Assembly: GCA_947450365.1 (NCBI GenBank)
Contig: CANFVE010000033.1
Coordinates: forward strand, 1-32,998
From: Cytophagaceae bacterium
GTDB taxonomy: Bacteria > Bacteroidota > Bacteroidia > Cytophagales > Spirosomataceae
Direction: 5' to 3'
Length of the DNA stretch: 32,998 bases
Shown: piece by piece, positions 15,960 through 24,413 of the stretch
Layout: the number at the start of each line of letters is the position of its first letter
How positions within the stretch are numbered: the first letter of the stretch is position 1
The notes under the pieces: generated by a model
Told to the model about the DNA's origin: nothing
Database searches by the model: none
Seen by the model: the letters and a program-made list of their open reading frames with translations, nothing else
Made by a program: the position numbers and the translations under genes

Positions 15960-16387
15960 AATTCCATGGCCTGATGCACAATATCGGCCTCTATGAAGGT
16001 TGGCCCATAGGGCCTAAAACCTAATGATTCATACAAAGGCATGACTGTTACTTGGGCATGCAAATAAAAATAATTGTTGTCAGGAAAAGCCTCTTCCGCA
16101 ACTTGAAACAGATGCTGAATGATTTGAGAAGCATAGCCTTTTCCTCGATGTACTTTTAGCGTAGCAATTCGCTCAATTTTAATCCCTTTGTCTGTTTTCC
16201 GAAAGCGACCAGTGGCTGCAGCTTGATTGCCTTCAAACAACAAAAAATGCCTTGCTTGTGCATCCAATTCATCGAATTCTTCGGAGGGAAGGCATTGTTG
16301 TTCGACCACAAAAACCTCCGTCCGGATGTGAAAAACCAAATCTAAATCCGCTTTTGAGTCTATTTCTCGAATCGTGATATCAGCCAT
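15938..16387 (-). CDS. GNAT family N-acetyltransferase, ElaA-like
   Basis: A 149-residue acetyltransferase. IRTEVFVVEQQ near the N-terminus is typical of the ElaA/YjcF-like GNAT branch. Then come the RIATLKVHRGKGYASQII acetyl-CoA loop (R-G-K-G-Y-A), and a C-terminal LHAQVTVMPLYESLGF motif B. The acceptor is unknown. Its ATG directly follows the phoH stop with no gap, so the two are co-transcribed. Confidence 0.88.
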   Translation of the reverse strand: MADITIREIDSKADLDLVFHIRTEVFVVEQQCLPSEEFDELDAQARHFLLFEGNQAAATGRFRKTDKGIKIERIATLKVHRGKGYASQIIQHLFQVAEEAFPDNNYFYLHAQVTVMPLYESLGFRPYGPTFIEADIVHQAMELKRAKND

Positions 16388-17347
16388 TTATTGGGATTGT
16401 TTACCGTATGCTTCGATAATCTTGCGGACCAAGCGATGGCGAACCACATCTGAACCATCCAATTCAACAAAGGCGATTTCATTAATTCCTGCCAATATCC
16501 GTTCCGCTTCACCCAAACCGGAGGTTTGGTTTTTAGGTAGGTCAACTTGGGATTTATCGCCCGTAATGATCGTTTTCGATTGAATACCCATCCGAGTCAG
16601 AAACATTTTCATTTGCATTGATGTCGTATTTTGTGCCTCATCCAACAAAATAAATGCTTTATTCAAGGTTCTTCCACGCATGTAAGCCAAGGGGGCAATT
16701 TCAATCGTGCGATTTTCCAGGTAAAATTTCAATTTCTCCGCCGGAATCATATCATCCAAGGCGTCATAAATCGGACGTAAATAGGGGTCAATTTTTTCCT
16801 TCAAATCCCCCGGTAAAAATCCTAAATTTTCTCCAGCTTCCACGGCCGGACGGGTAATGATGATTTTTTTTACTTCTTTATTTTTTAGTGCTTTCACGGC
16901 TAGGGCAACGGCCGTATAGGTTTTACCGGTACCTGCCGGTCCAATGGCGAAAACAATGTCGTTTTTGGCGGCTGCCTCGACTAATTTTCGTTGGTTCGGC
17001 GTTTTCACCTTAATCACCAAGCCCTTATTTCCGAATAATAACACATCCTTATCTTCCACCCAGGGCGTCTCTTTTTCTTCACCGGTAGGATTTAACACCG
17101 CATCGATGTAGGCTTTCATGTGTGCATTTGAAAGCGAATGATGGCGTTCCAAATGCTGGAGACATTGATTCACGATGGCTTCGATGAGGGCTATTTGGTC
17201 GTCAGAACCCCTGAGGGTTAATTGATCACCTCGGGCGATGATTTTGGATTGAGGGAAGGCTTCCGTCAGTGTTTGTAGGTTGGCATTTGCGACACCTAAA
17301 AATTCGATTAAGGAGATGTCGGCAAGGGAAATAATTTTTTCTAACAA
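16388..17347 (-). CDS. phoH: PhoH family ATPase
   Basis: A 319-residue cytoplasmic P-loop ATPase. An N-terminal KH-like region (residues 1-100, with FLGVANANL and IIARGDQLTLRG) precedes Walker A GPAGTGKT at residues 136-143, TRPAVEAGE-x-LGFLPGD, Walker B FILLDEAQN and the sensor ITGDKSQVDLP, the order of PhoH/PhoH-like proteins. The family is thought to act on RNA, often with YbeY; the exact reaction is unsettled. The frame has a TTG at 17345-17347, no ATG until deep in the KH region, and a stop just upstream. The residues after the TTG align with the start of relatives as I recall them, so TTG is taken as the true start. Confidence 0.9.
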   Translation of the reverse strand: MLEKIISLADISLIEFLGVANANLQTLTEAFPQSKIIARGDQLTLRGSDDQIALIEAIVNQCLQHLERHHSLSNAHMKAYIDAVLNPTGEEKETPWVEDKDVLLFGNKGLVIKVKTPNQRKLVEAAAKNDIVFAIGPAGTGKTYTAVALAVKALKNKEVKKIIITRPAVEAGENLGFLPGDLKEKIDPYLRPIYDALDDMIPAEKLKFYLENRTIEIAPLAYMRGRTLNKAFILLDEAQNTTSMQMKMFLTRMGIQSKTIITGDKSQVDLPKNQTSGLGEAERILAGINEIAFVELDGSDVVRHRLVRKIIEAYGKQSQ

Positions 17348-17422
17348 GTAGGTAAATGTTAAGGTTGGAATGAAAGTACTAAAATAGAAAATTATTGAAA
17401 TTTTATCGGATCAGGTTCGTGA

Positions 17423-17430
17423 TATTTTTG
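17423..17430 (+). promoter_or_regulatory. putative -7 promoter element of dnaB
   Basis: TATTTTTG matches TAnnTTTG 24 bases before the dnaB ATG. A weaker TAAAATTG follows at 17442-17449. No clear -33 TTTG was found. Confidence 0.35.
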
Positions 17431-17454
17431 ATAAATTATTGTAAAATTGTACCT

Positions 17455-19056
17455 ATGGATTCAAATACACCTTCCTCCATTTTCAAAAAGGGAAATCAAG
17501 CATCGAGTGGCACAAACCGTTCGAATATGCCTCAGCGTTTAAGTGACATGGGATTGGGGAAATTACCTCCACAGGCCCTGGACTTGGAAGAGGCTTTGAT
17601 TGGTGCATTGATGTTGGAAAAGGAACCCTTGGCAAACGTCATTGAGTTATTGAAACCAGAAACGTTTTATAAAGAAGCGCATCAGCGGATTTTTGCTGCG
17701 ATACAGGCTTTGTTTCAGGCGTCCCAACCGGTGGATTTGTTGACCGTCAATAACCACCTAAAATCCCAAGGTGAATTAGAAAGGGCAGGAGGAACAAGTT
17801 ATTTGGCTCAATTAACTTCCCGCGTGAGTTCTACTTCGAATGTCGAATACCATGCTCGGATTATCATAGAGCAATATTTAAAGCGTCAATTGATCCAAAT
17901 TTCCTCTGAAATTCAGCGATTATCCTACGAAGATACCTCCGATGTCTTTGTGATTTTGGATCGAATGGAGCAGGAATTATTTACGATTGCAGAATCAAAT
18001 ATTCGGAAGAATTACGAGAGTATGTCGGATATTTTGATGAAAGCAGTGGAGGAGTTGGAAAAGAAACAATTGCAAAAAAGTGGCTTAACGGGAATTCCGT
18101 CTGGATTTACAGATTTAGATCGCCTCACTTCTGGTTGGCAGCGCCAAGAATTAATCATTATCGCCGCTCGTCCGGGTATGGGTAAAACGGCTTTTGTGGT
18201 GTCCGCTTGTCGGAATGCCGCCGTCGATTTTGGTCATTCGGTAGCCTTGTTTTCGCTGGAAATGAGTGCGGTGCAATTGGTCAACCGGATTATCTCCGCC
18301 GAAGCGGAAATCGAAGCAGAAAAAATCCGCAAAGGGAAGTTAGAGCCGCATGAGTGGCAACAATTACATACCAAAATCAAGCGTCTTTTTGAGGCACAAA
18401 TCTTTATCGATGACACACCGGCCTTGTCAATATTGGAATTAAGGGCTAAGTGTCGGCGTTTGAAGGCGCAAAAAAATATTGAATTGATTGTGATTGACTA
18501 TTTGCAATTGATGACCGGCGATTCCTCAGGGAAAGGGGCATCGGGCAACCGTGAACAGGAAATTGCCCAAATTTCGCGTGCCTTAAAGCAATTAGCAAAA
18601 GAATTAAATGTGCCGGTGATTGCCTTGTCTCAATTAAATCGTTCGACGGAAACTCGGGGTGGTAATAAGAAACCACAGTTGTCAGACCTTCGTGAATCCG
18701 GAGCCATCGAGCAAGATGCGGATCAGGTTATGTTCATCTATCGTCCTGAATACTATGGCATTACGGCAGATGATCAAGGGAATTCGATTACTGGCATGGG
18801 GGAAATCATCATGGCGAAAAACCGGTCGGGTTCTTTGGAAAATGTTTGGCTTAAATTCATTGGTAAATTTACGAAATACTGCGATTTGGATTTCCAACCC
18901 TTTAGTAATTCAAATGGGGCCGAAAGTTTTAACTTGAGCGCCTTGGGAGATCAAACGTCAAGTTTTGAGAAAAGCACGAATGATTCCGTATTTAAAGGAA
19001 GTAAAATGAATTTGCCGCCTGAAGAAGGCTATGATCCTTTGAATAATCCGTTCTAA
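17455..19056 (+). CDS. dnaB: replicative DNA helicase DnaB
   Basis: A 533-residue hexameric 5'-3' helicase that unwinds DNA at the fork and recruits primase. The N-terminal collar domain begins with PPQALDLEEALIGALML (about residues 37-55), followed by a linker and the RecA-like domain: GIPSGFTDLDRLTSGW, Walker A RPGMGKT at about 240-246, Walker B LIVIDYLQLM, ISRALKQLAKELNVPVIALSQLNR, and the QDADQVMFIYR segment. No intein is visible. The frame also runs upstream from a TTG at 17395, but ATG 17455 follows promoter-like elements and matches normal family length. Its stop overlaps the convergent SDR stop by four bases. Confidence 0.97.
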   Translation: MDSNTPSSIFKKGNQASSGTNRSNMPQRLSDMGLGKLPPQALDLEEALIGALMLEKEPLANVIELLKPETFYKEAHQRIFAAIQALFQASQPVDLLTVNNHLKSQGELERAGGTSYLAQLTSRVSSTSNVEYHARIIIEQYLKRQLIQISSEIQRLSYEDTSDVFVILDRMEQELFTIAESNIRKNYESMSDILMKAVEELEKKQLQKSGLTGIPSGFTDLDRLTSGWQRQELIIIAARPGMGKTAFVVSACRNAAVDFGHSVALFSLEMSAVQLVNRIISAEAEIEAEKIRKGKLEPHEWQQLHTKIKRLFEAQIFIDDTPALSILELRAKCRRLKAQKNIELIVIDYLQLMTGDSSGKGASGNREQEIAQISRALKQLAKELNVPVIALSQLNRSTETRGGNKKPQLSDLRESGAIEQDADQVMFIYRPEYYGITADDQGNSITGMGEIIMAKNRSGSLENVWLKFIGKFTKYCDLDFQPFSNSNGAESFNLSALGDQTSSFEKSTNDSVFKGSKMNLPPEEGYDPLNNPF

Positions 19057-19862
19057 TGATTTAAAGGACTATTCTTTTCTTTTTTAAGCGTATTATACAC
19101 CAAGCGGTCCAAAAAGCCATTCATCCATTTGTTTAAAAAGACGGTCAATTTCCCTTGAAATGTCAATACCAAGGTCTTTTTCTTGGCCAAATAGGCTTGT
19201 AGAATGCGTTCAGCAACTTCGTCTGAGGACATCATTTTTTCTTCCTCGCGCATCGTTTCCCCGGTAATTTTACCTTCTGCATCCAACGAAGCCGCGCGAA
19301 TATTCGATGCCGTAAAGCCAGGACAAGCAATAAGCACATGAACTCCCGTTTCCAACAATTCCGTTCGTAAAGCCTCCAAAAAGCCATTCATAGCAAATTT
19401 CGAGGCCGAGTAACCCGTTCGAACTGGCAAACCCCGATAGCCCGCGATGGATGAAATACCAATGATTCCTCCTCGAGATTTTTTCAAATAGGGCAAGGCC
19501 GCATGCGTCGCATATACCGTTCCCCAGAAATTAATATCCATCACTTGTTTTAAGACATTCAAATCGACTGTCTCAAACATGGAGCGCATCGAAATACCTG
19601 CGTTATTGATCAATAGGTCAATCTTTCCATAGGTCTCGACCACTGCGGCAACCATCTCACGCGTTTGGGATTCCGAACTACTGTCACAGACATATGGGAA
19701 ATTAGAAATTCCTGCCGCTTGCAATGCGAGAGCCGTTTCGTCCAACTTCTCTTTATTTCGGCCTGTGATGACAACCTGCGCCCCCTGCGCACCAAATGTA
19801 AAGGCTAGCGACCGACCAATGCCCGAGGAAGCGCCTGTGATGATAACCACTTGATTTTTCAT
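19053..19862 (-). CDS. classical short-chain dehydrogenase/reductase
   Basis: A 269-residue SDR with all canonical motifs: TGASSGIG (residues 9-16), NNAG in LLINNAGISM, the catalytic serine in GISSIAG, and Tyr151-x3-Lys155 in GYSASK. The ITGRN segment after the second strand suggests NADP(H) preference. A C-terminal extension (LTFQGKLTVFLNKWMNGFLDRLVYNTLKK) is hydrophobic and basic, as in DHRS7-like or membrane-associated SDRs. The substrate is unknown. ATG 19862 is used rather than an in-frame start six codons upstream because MKNQVVIITG fits the usual start. Contrast with the Tyr-less SDR at 7319. Confidence 0.9.
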   Translation of the reverse strand: MKNQVVIITGASSGIGRSLAFTFGAQGAQVVITGRNKEKLDETALALQAAGISNFPYVCDSSSESQTREMVAAVVETYGKIDLLINNAGISMRSMFETVDLNVLKQVMDINFWGTVYATHAALPYLKKSRGGIIGISSIAGYRGLPVRTGYSASKFAMNGFLEALRTELLETGVHVLIACPGFTASNIRAASLDAEGKITGETMREEEKMMSSDEVAERILQAYLAKKKTLVLTFQGKLTVFLNKWMNGFLDRLVYNTLKKEKNSPLNH

Positions 19863-19907
19863 ACATAAATAATTTCCCACGAAGTTAAGCTTTTATCTTT
19901 AAAGCCG

Positions 19908-19915
19908 TATTTTTG
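19908..19915 (+). promoter_or_regulatory. putative -7 promoter element of rlmD
   Basis: TATTTTTG, a full match to TAnnTTTG, ends 16 bases before the rlmD ATG; an AAGGA ribosome-binding-like sequence also precedes that ATG (19926-19930). Confidence 0.4.
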
Positions 19916-19931
19916 AGGATATTTTGAAGGA

Positions 19932-21350
19932 ATGAGCCGAAAAAAAGATAAGACTCCTCAGGTTTTGGAGCAAATAAGTATCCTAGATTTTGCCGCAGAG
20001 GCAAAATGCATCGCCAAAGTCAATGATGAAGTGATTTTTGTCCAAGGGCCCGTGGCACCCGGCGACATAGCCGATTTACGGGTGTTGCGTTCTAAGAAAA
20101 AATTCAAACAAGCCCAAGCCATGAACATTCAACCTTTGTCCACACATCGGACGGAAGTAGCTTGTTCGCATTTTGGGATTTGTGGGGGATGTAAGTGGCA
20201 ACATGTGGCCTATGCGTCCCAACTGGCCTTTAAAGAACGCCAAGTTCGAGATAATCTCACGCGCATCGCCAAGGTTCCTTTGCCTGAATTTAATCCGATT
20301 TTGGGATCTGAACATGAATATTATTATCGAAATAAATTAGAATTCACCTTTTCTTCCGCGCGCTGGTTGACCGAAAACGAAATCGGTTCCGAGGATCTAG
20401 GCTCCCTACTTGCACTTGGTTTTCACGTACCAGGCCGTTTCGATAAGATTTTAGAAGTCAAGCATTGCCACTTGCAACCAGATCCTTCGAATGCGATTCG
20501 GAATGGGGTTCGTGCCTTTGCCGAGGAAAACCACATCTCCTTTTATGAGCTTAAAATGCAAAAAGAAGGGGCTTTACGAAACCTGATTATTCGAAATACC
20601 GTATCGGGTGAATGGATGGTGACGGTACAATTTGCCTATGCGACTGAAGAGGAAATTCAGCTAATGATGGGCTATTTGAAAACAAATTTCCCCATGATCA
20701 CGTCTTTAAATTATGTGATTAATCAAAAAGGCAATGATACGTTCCATGATTTGGAGGTGAATTGTTTTCATGGAAAACCATACATTGAGGAGGTCATGGA
20801 AGATTTAACTTTTCAGGTCGGCCCGAAATCTTTTTTCCAAACCAATGCAGAACAAGCACTGAAATTATATCAATTGGTTCGTGAATACGCTGATTTACAA
20901 GGAAATGAAATTGTTTACGATTTGTATTCGGGTACAGGAACCATCGGATTATTTTTAGCCAAAAATGCGGCGAAAGTCGTGGGATTGGAATATGTGGACA
21001 TGGCCGTGGAGGATGCGAAAGAAAATGCCAAATTAAATCAGATCGAAAACGCGACTTTCTTTGCGGGAGATATGAAAAAATTATTGACTCACGAATTTAT
21101 TAATCTGCATGGAAATCCTGACGTCATCATCACCGATCCCCCACGGGCGGGCATGGATGTAGAGGTGGTCCAACAAATTTTGCATGTGAAACCGAAAACA
21201 ATCGTATATGTCAGTTGTAATCCAGCAACTCAGGCAAGGGATTTGGCCTTATTAGATGCGCTCTATGCCGTCGACGTGGTGCATCCGGTCGATATGTTTC
21301 CTCAAACCCATCATGTGGAAAATATTGTTCGCTTGCGCTTAAAAAAATAA
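19932..21350 (+). CDS. rlmD: 23S rRNA (uracil-5-)-methyltransferase
   Basis: A 472-residue TrmA/RlmD-family SAM-dependent enzyme that makes 5-methyluridine in 23S rRNA. An N-terminal TRAM-like RNA-binding domain (about residues 10-70) is followed by the iron-sulfur ligands Cys78, Cys84 and Cys87 (C-x5-C-x2-C) and Cys179 (KHCHLQ). Then come QVGPKSFFQTNAEQA, SAM-binding YDLYSGTGTIGLFLA, DPPRAGMD, and the catalytic nucleophile Cys429 in YVSCNPATQARDL. Cluster cysteines favour an RlmD/RlmC-type rRNA enzyme over TrmA; the exact uridine (1939 or 747) cannot be read. A hairpin terminator follows the stop. Confidence 0.9.
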   Translation: MSRKKDKTPQVLEQISILDFAAEAKCIAKVNDEVIFVQGPVAPGDIADLRVLRSKKKFKQAQAMNIQPLSTHRTEVACSHFGICGGCKWQHVAYASQLAFKERQVRDNLTRIAKVPLPEFNPILGSEHEYYYRNKLEFTFSSARWLTENEIGSEDLGSLLALGFHVPGRFDKILEVKHCHLQPDPSNAIRNGVRAFAEENHISFYELKMQKEGALRNLIIRNTVSGEWMVTVQFAYATEEEIQLMMGYLKTNFPMITSLNYVINQKGNDTFHDLEVNCFHGKPYIEEVMEDLTFQVGPKSFFQTNAEQALKLYQLVREYADLQGNEIVYDLYSGTGTIGLFLAKNAAKVVGLEYVDMAVEDAKENAKLNQIENATFFAGDMKKLLTHEFINLHGNPDVIITDPPRAGMDVEVVQQILHVKPKTIVYVSCNPATQARDLALLDALYAVDVVHPVDMFPQTHHVENIVRLRLKK

Positions 21351-21351
21351 G

Positions 21352-21376
21352 CCCTGTCCGACAAGGTCAGACAGGG
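21352..21376 (+). terminator. intrinsic terminator after rlmD
   Basis: Stem CCCTGTC/GACAGGG continued, after one C-A mismatch, by GAC/GTC around an AAG loop; followed by ACTTTTA. The rlmD stop is directly adjacent. Confidence 0.75.
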
Positions 21377-21408
21377 ACTTTTACCCATTAACTTACCACT
21401 CTATACTA

Positions 21409-21801
21409 TTATACCGAATAAAAATCGGCTTTATTTTCTTTCTTCAATTGAGCGAATTCCGCCTGTTTTTGTAAAAAATAGGGCAGGGCATCATTAAATT
21501 CATGTAAAAGCATTAAAAAATAGGCACGCTCAAAAACCAAAAACTCGGAAAATTCAGTCGTTTGGGCATGACAGGTATATTTTGTACCTGACATAACTTC
21601 GTCTATTCCGATAAAAAATGGGGCCTGACCGAGGGTAATGATCTTTTTTTCATTAGGCCATTCGAATAAGATACCGCCACTTTGTACATAAAAAACAAAT
21701 TCCGCATTTTGACCCTTTCGAAACAGATACTCATCAGGCAAATATTTCAGCTCAATTCCACTCGCCAGCACCTTTTTTTCTGTTTCTAAATACGTCTGCA
21801 T
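21409..21801 (-). CDS. orphan cyclic-nucleotide-binding-fold (CRP/FNR N-terminal) protein without HTH
   Basis: A 130-residue protein that looks like the effector-binding beta-roll of CRP/FNR regulators: IELKYLPDEYLFRKGQNAEFVFYVQSGG at residues 16-43, then FFIGIDEVMSG and a final helix. There is no C-terminal helix-turn-helix, and only 58 bases separate it from rlmD, so no DNA-binding remnant is left nearby. The conserved phosphate-binding R-x-A-A motif of cAMP binders is absent, and there is no FNR-type cysteine cluster (one Cys, in YTCHA). It is divergent from ccoI and shares its intergenic region. It may sense a signal or bind another regulator; this is inference. Confidence 0.72.
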   Translation of the reverse strand: MQTYLETEKKVLASGIELKYLPDEYLFRKGQNAEFVFYVQSGGILFEWPNEKKIITLGQAPFFIGIDEVMSGTKYTCHAQTTEFSEFLVFERAYFLMLLHEFNDALPYFLQKQAEFAQLKKENKADFYSV

Positions 21802-21853
21802 CCTCGGTTTTCAAATGACTTTACGAAAGTAGAGGAAAGAATTAAGCTAAATC

Positions 21854-21867
21854 ATGACGTTCATCAG
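21854..21867. promoter_or_regulatory. candidate CRP/FNR-type operator between the orphan CNB gene and ccoI
   Basis: ATGAC-N4-ATCAG contains the TGA-N6-TCA core of CRP/FNR/FixK sites and matches 7 of 10 positions of TTGAT-N4-ATCAA. On the minus strand a -7-like TACTTTCG (21831-21824) would place the site centre near -42 of the orphan CNB gene. The site is about 70 bases upstream of the ccoI ATG. Confidence 0.4.
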
Positions 21868-21934
21868 TTTTGCGTTTGCGCTTTGTCACCATTCAGGTGG
21901 ACTTTAATCTCCAATTTTGTCAAAAAATCGGCAT

Positions 21935-24355
21935 ATGATGGTAGATGTACACGTTCCTTGTTTTCATTGTGGAGAAAAATGTCCGGATGAGCCGGTTGTA
22001 TTTCATGAGAAGGAATTTTGTTGCCATGGATGCCAACAAGTGTATGAATTACTCGAAGATCATGCCTTAGCCGATTATTATATCTGTGACGTGAATCCCG
22101 GCAAAAGTCCCTCAAAACAAAATTTCAGCTTTTTAGACCATCCGGCTTTTCATGAGAAATTAATAAGCTTTTCGGCCAATGGGCTTTCCAAAGTAACATT
22201 TATTTTACCGGCCATCCATTGTCGCTCCTGTTTATATCTCTTAGAAAATTTACATCGCTTGAATGAGGGCATCTCCAAAAGCATTTTACAATTCGGCAAA
22301 AAAGAAATCACCATTTGGTTTAAAGAAGATGAATTATCACTCGGAACTTTGGCTAATTTATTGGCCAGTCTGGGTTATGAGCCATTGGTGAATTCGGATG
22401 AGACAGTCGCTGAAAAACAGAGAAATGCGAGACTATCAAACCAATTGCTTTTAAAATTAGGCGTTGCCGGGTTTTGTGCTGGCAATGCGATGTTATTTAG
22501 TTTTCCCGAATATTTAGGCATTCAAGATGGCTCATTAAAGGGATTATTTGGTTACCTGAATGTCTCATTAGGAACTTTGGCCGTATTTTATAGTGGCTCA
22601 GACTATATCAAAAATGTGTGGGCTCATGTGAAATTAGGAAAGATGACGATCGAGATGCCTATATTGTTGGGCATTATGGTAGGTTATTTCCGCAGTATTT
22701 ATGAGGTTTTTTCTCACACGGGAGCCGGCTATATTGATTCGGTATCGGGATTATTATTTTTCTTGTTGGTGGGCAAATGGTTCCAGCAAAAATCCTTTGA
22801 TTTTCTATCCTTTGAACGAAAATATACGTCCTATTTCCCATTAGTTGTCACAAAATGGATGAATGGGCACGAGGTAAATGCGCCCTTGGAGGACATTGGC
22901 ATAGGCGATCACTTATTAATTCGCAACCAAGAAATCATTCCCGCCGATTCGATTTTGGTGCATGGAACCTCGAATATGGATTACAGTTTTGTCACGGGGG
23001 AGAGTGAGCCTATGGCCCTTTCGGAAGGAAACTCGATGTATGCTGGGGGGAAGCATCAGGGGAATGTAATCGAAATTGAAATAAAAAAAGCGTTAAAACA
23101 AAGTCATTTGACCCAATTATGGGAACAACAAGCCTTTAAAGATCCTATTTTCAAATCGGAAAACTGGGAGAATTTCGCTAATACGGTTGGGAAATATTTT
23201 ACAATCGGTTTGATTAGTTTAGCCACCGTGGTAGGGATGTATTGGTTTTGGGTGGATCCGAGTAAATGGCAAAATTCGGTGGTTAGTATTTTAGTTATTG
23301 CTTGTCCATGTGCCTTGGCGATATCGTATCCGTTTGCGCTGGGACATGGGATTCGTTGGCTTTCCAAATTCAAGTGCTACGTGAAAGACATTCAATCGTT
23401 GGAACGTATGTCTCACATTGACACGATTGTTTTTGATAAAACGGGTACTTTAACCTTAGCTAATGATCAAAAACCAAACATTTTTTTTCATCGAGACCTA
23501 ACGAATCAAGAATGGAATGCGATGTACACGCTCGTACATCAGTCGACACATCCGATTTCCCGACAAGCCAAAAAATATTTAGTTGGGGAAGGATTTCATG
23601 AGATATCAGCCTTTGAAAATATTCGAGAGATTACAGGAAAAGGGATGGAAGGGAATTTTGGTGGACAATTGATCCGAATGGGATCGGCTAAGTTTGTCGG
23701 GACGAAACCTCATGCCCATTCGGATTTCATCAGCTCTGAATCACAGCTATATGTCCAAATCGATGAAGAGGTGATTGGTTATATGGAATTTCCATGGCAA
23801 AATAGGGAAGGTATTGAGTGGATGTTGCATCAATTGTCCTATACATACGACGTATATATGCTTTCTGGGGACAAAAAAGAGCATGCAGCCAGTTTATTGG
23901 ATTGGTTTCCACGGGAGGAACAAGTGAAATTTGAATGCAGTCCCATGGACAAAATGGAATTCATCCAAAATCTGCAAGCGGAAGGGAGGCAAGTGGCGAT
24001 GGTGGGCGATGGCCTGAACGATGCGGGCGCTTTGCGTCAATCGAATGTGGGCATAGCCATTTCAGATGACCATTTGCATTTTACGCCGGCGAGCGATGTA
24101 ATTTTACAGGGGAATTTCTTGCCGTATTTACCTAAATACTTGGACTTTTCTCGATATGGCTTGAGATTGATAAAAGCCAGCTTTGTGTTATCACTCGTTT
24201 ACAATGCGATTGGGTTGAGTTTTGCGATTCAGGGAAATTTATCGCCATTGATTGCGGCGATATTGATGCCGGTGAATTCGATAAGTATGTTGGTCATCGC
24301 GAACCTCGGGATGAATATTAGGGGAAATTCGTTGAAATCTCATATTCAAATCTGA
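21935..24355 (+). CDS. ccoI: copper-translocating P1B-type ATPase of cbb3 assembly
   Basis: An 806-residue CcoI/FixI-type ATPase, which moves copper across the inner membrane for the CuB centre of cbb3 oxidase. The N-terminal cysteine-rich zinc-ribbon-like segment (Cys9, Cys12, Cys16, then FCCHGC) is typical of CcoI. A heavy-metal-associated domain has HCRSC (Cys96/Cys99). Then come the TGES actuator loop, the CPC metal site Cys457-Pro-Cys459, the phosphorylated Asp501 in DKTGTLT, an HP locus (STHPIS) and GDGLNDAGAL. ATG 21935 (or 21938) is chosen over TTG 21917. It heads the oxidase gene set, and its TGA is part of the FNR-like palindrome upstream of ccoS. Confidence 0.94.
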   Translation: MMVDVHVPCFHCGEKCPDEPVVFHEKEFCCHGCQQVYELLEDHALADYYICDVNPGKSPSKQNFSFLDHPAFHEKLISFSANGLSKVTFILPAIHCRSCLYLLENLHRLNEGISKSILQFGKKEITIWFKEDELSLGTLANLLASLGYEPLVNSDETVAEKQRNARLSNQLLLKLGVAGFCAGNAMLFSFPEYLGIQDGSLKGLFGYLNVSLGTLAVFYSGSDYIKNVWAHVKLGKMTIEMPILLGIMVGYFRSIYEVFSHTGAGYIDSVSGLLFFLLVGKWFQQKSFDFLSFERKYTSYFPLVVTKWMNGHEVNAPLEDIGIGDHLLIRNQEIIPADSILVHGTSNMDYSFVTGESEPMALSEGNSMYAGGKHQGNVIEIEIKKALKQSHLTQLWEQQAFKDPIFKSENWENFANTVGKYFTIGLISLATVVGMYWFWVDPSKWQNSVVSILVIACPCALAISYPFALGHGIRWLSKFKCYVKDIQSLERMSHIDTIVFDKTGTLTLANDQKPNIFFHRDLTNQEWNAMYTLVHQSTHPISRQAKKYLVGEGFHEISAFENIREITGKGMEGNFGGQLIRMGSAKFVGTKPHAHSDFISSESQLYVQIDEEVIGYMEFPWQNREGIEWMLHQLSYTYDVYMLSGDKKEHAASLLDWFPREEQVKFECSPMDKMEFIQNLQAEGRQVAMVGDGLNDAGALRQSNVGIAISDDHLHFTPASDVILQGNFLPYLPKYLDFSRYGLRLIKASFVLSLVYNAIGLSFAIQGNLSPLIAAILMPVNSISMLVIANLGMNIRGNSLKSHIQI

Positions 24356-24365
24356 TTCTTATCAT
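24352..24365. promoter_or_regulatory. candidate FNR/FixK-type operator upstream of ccoS-ccoNOQP
   Basis: CTGAT-N4-ATCAT contains a perfect TGAT-N4-ATCA palindrome and matches 8 of 10 positions of TTGAT-N4-ATCAA. It overlaps the ccoI stop codon (TGA 24353-24355). Its centre is 35.5 bases before the last base of a -7-like TGAATTTG, so it would fall at about -41.5, the classical activating position. Confidence 0.55.
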
Positions 24366-24386
24366 GTTTTGCCTTGTGAATTAAGG

Positions 24387-24394
24387 TGAATTTG
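24387..24394 (+). promoter_or_regulatory. putative -7 element for ccoS-ccoNOQP
   Basis: TGAATTTG matches TAnnTTTG except for the second base. Lack of a -33 TTTG at 19-21 bases would fit an activator-dependent promoter served by the palindrome at 24352-24365. It lies 20 bases before the ccoS ATG. Confidence 0.35.
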
Positions 24395-24413
24395 CAGCCA
24401 TAAAAAAAACGGT

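Noticed and set aside
17395-17454. TTG-initiated N-terminal extension of dnaB
   Set aside because: The extra 20 residues overlap promoter-like TATTTTTG and are hydrophobic, unlike DnaB N-termini; ATG 17455 fits family length.
21409-21801. Orphan CNB protein as a recently truncated FNR pseudogene
   Set aside because: No HTH-coding remnant exists downstream; the next sequence is a terminator and rlmD, and the frame is intact.
21864-22115. Open minus-strand frame overlapping the start of ccoI
   Set aside because: Covers the conserved cysteine-rich N-terminus of ccoI and the divergent regulatory region; no motif.
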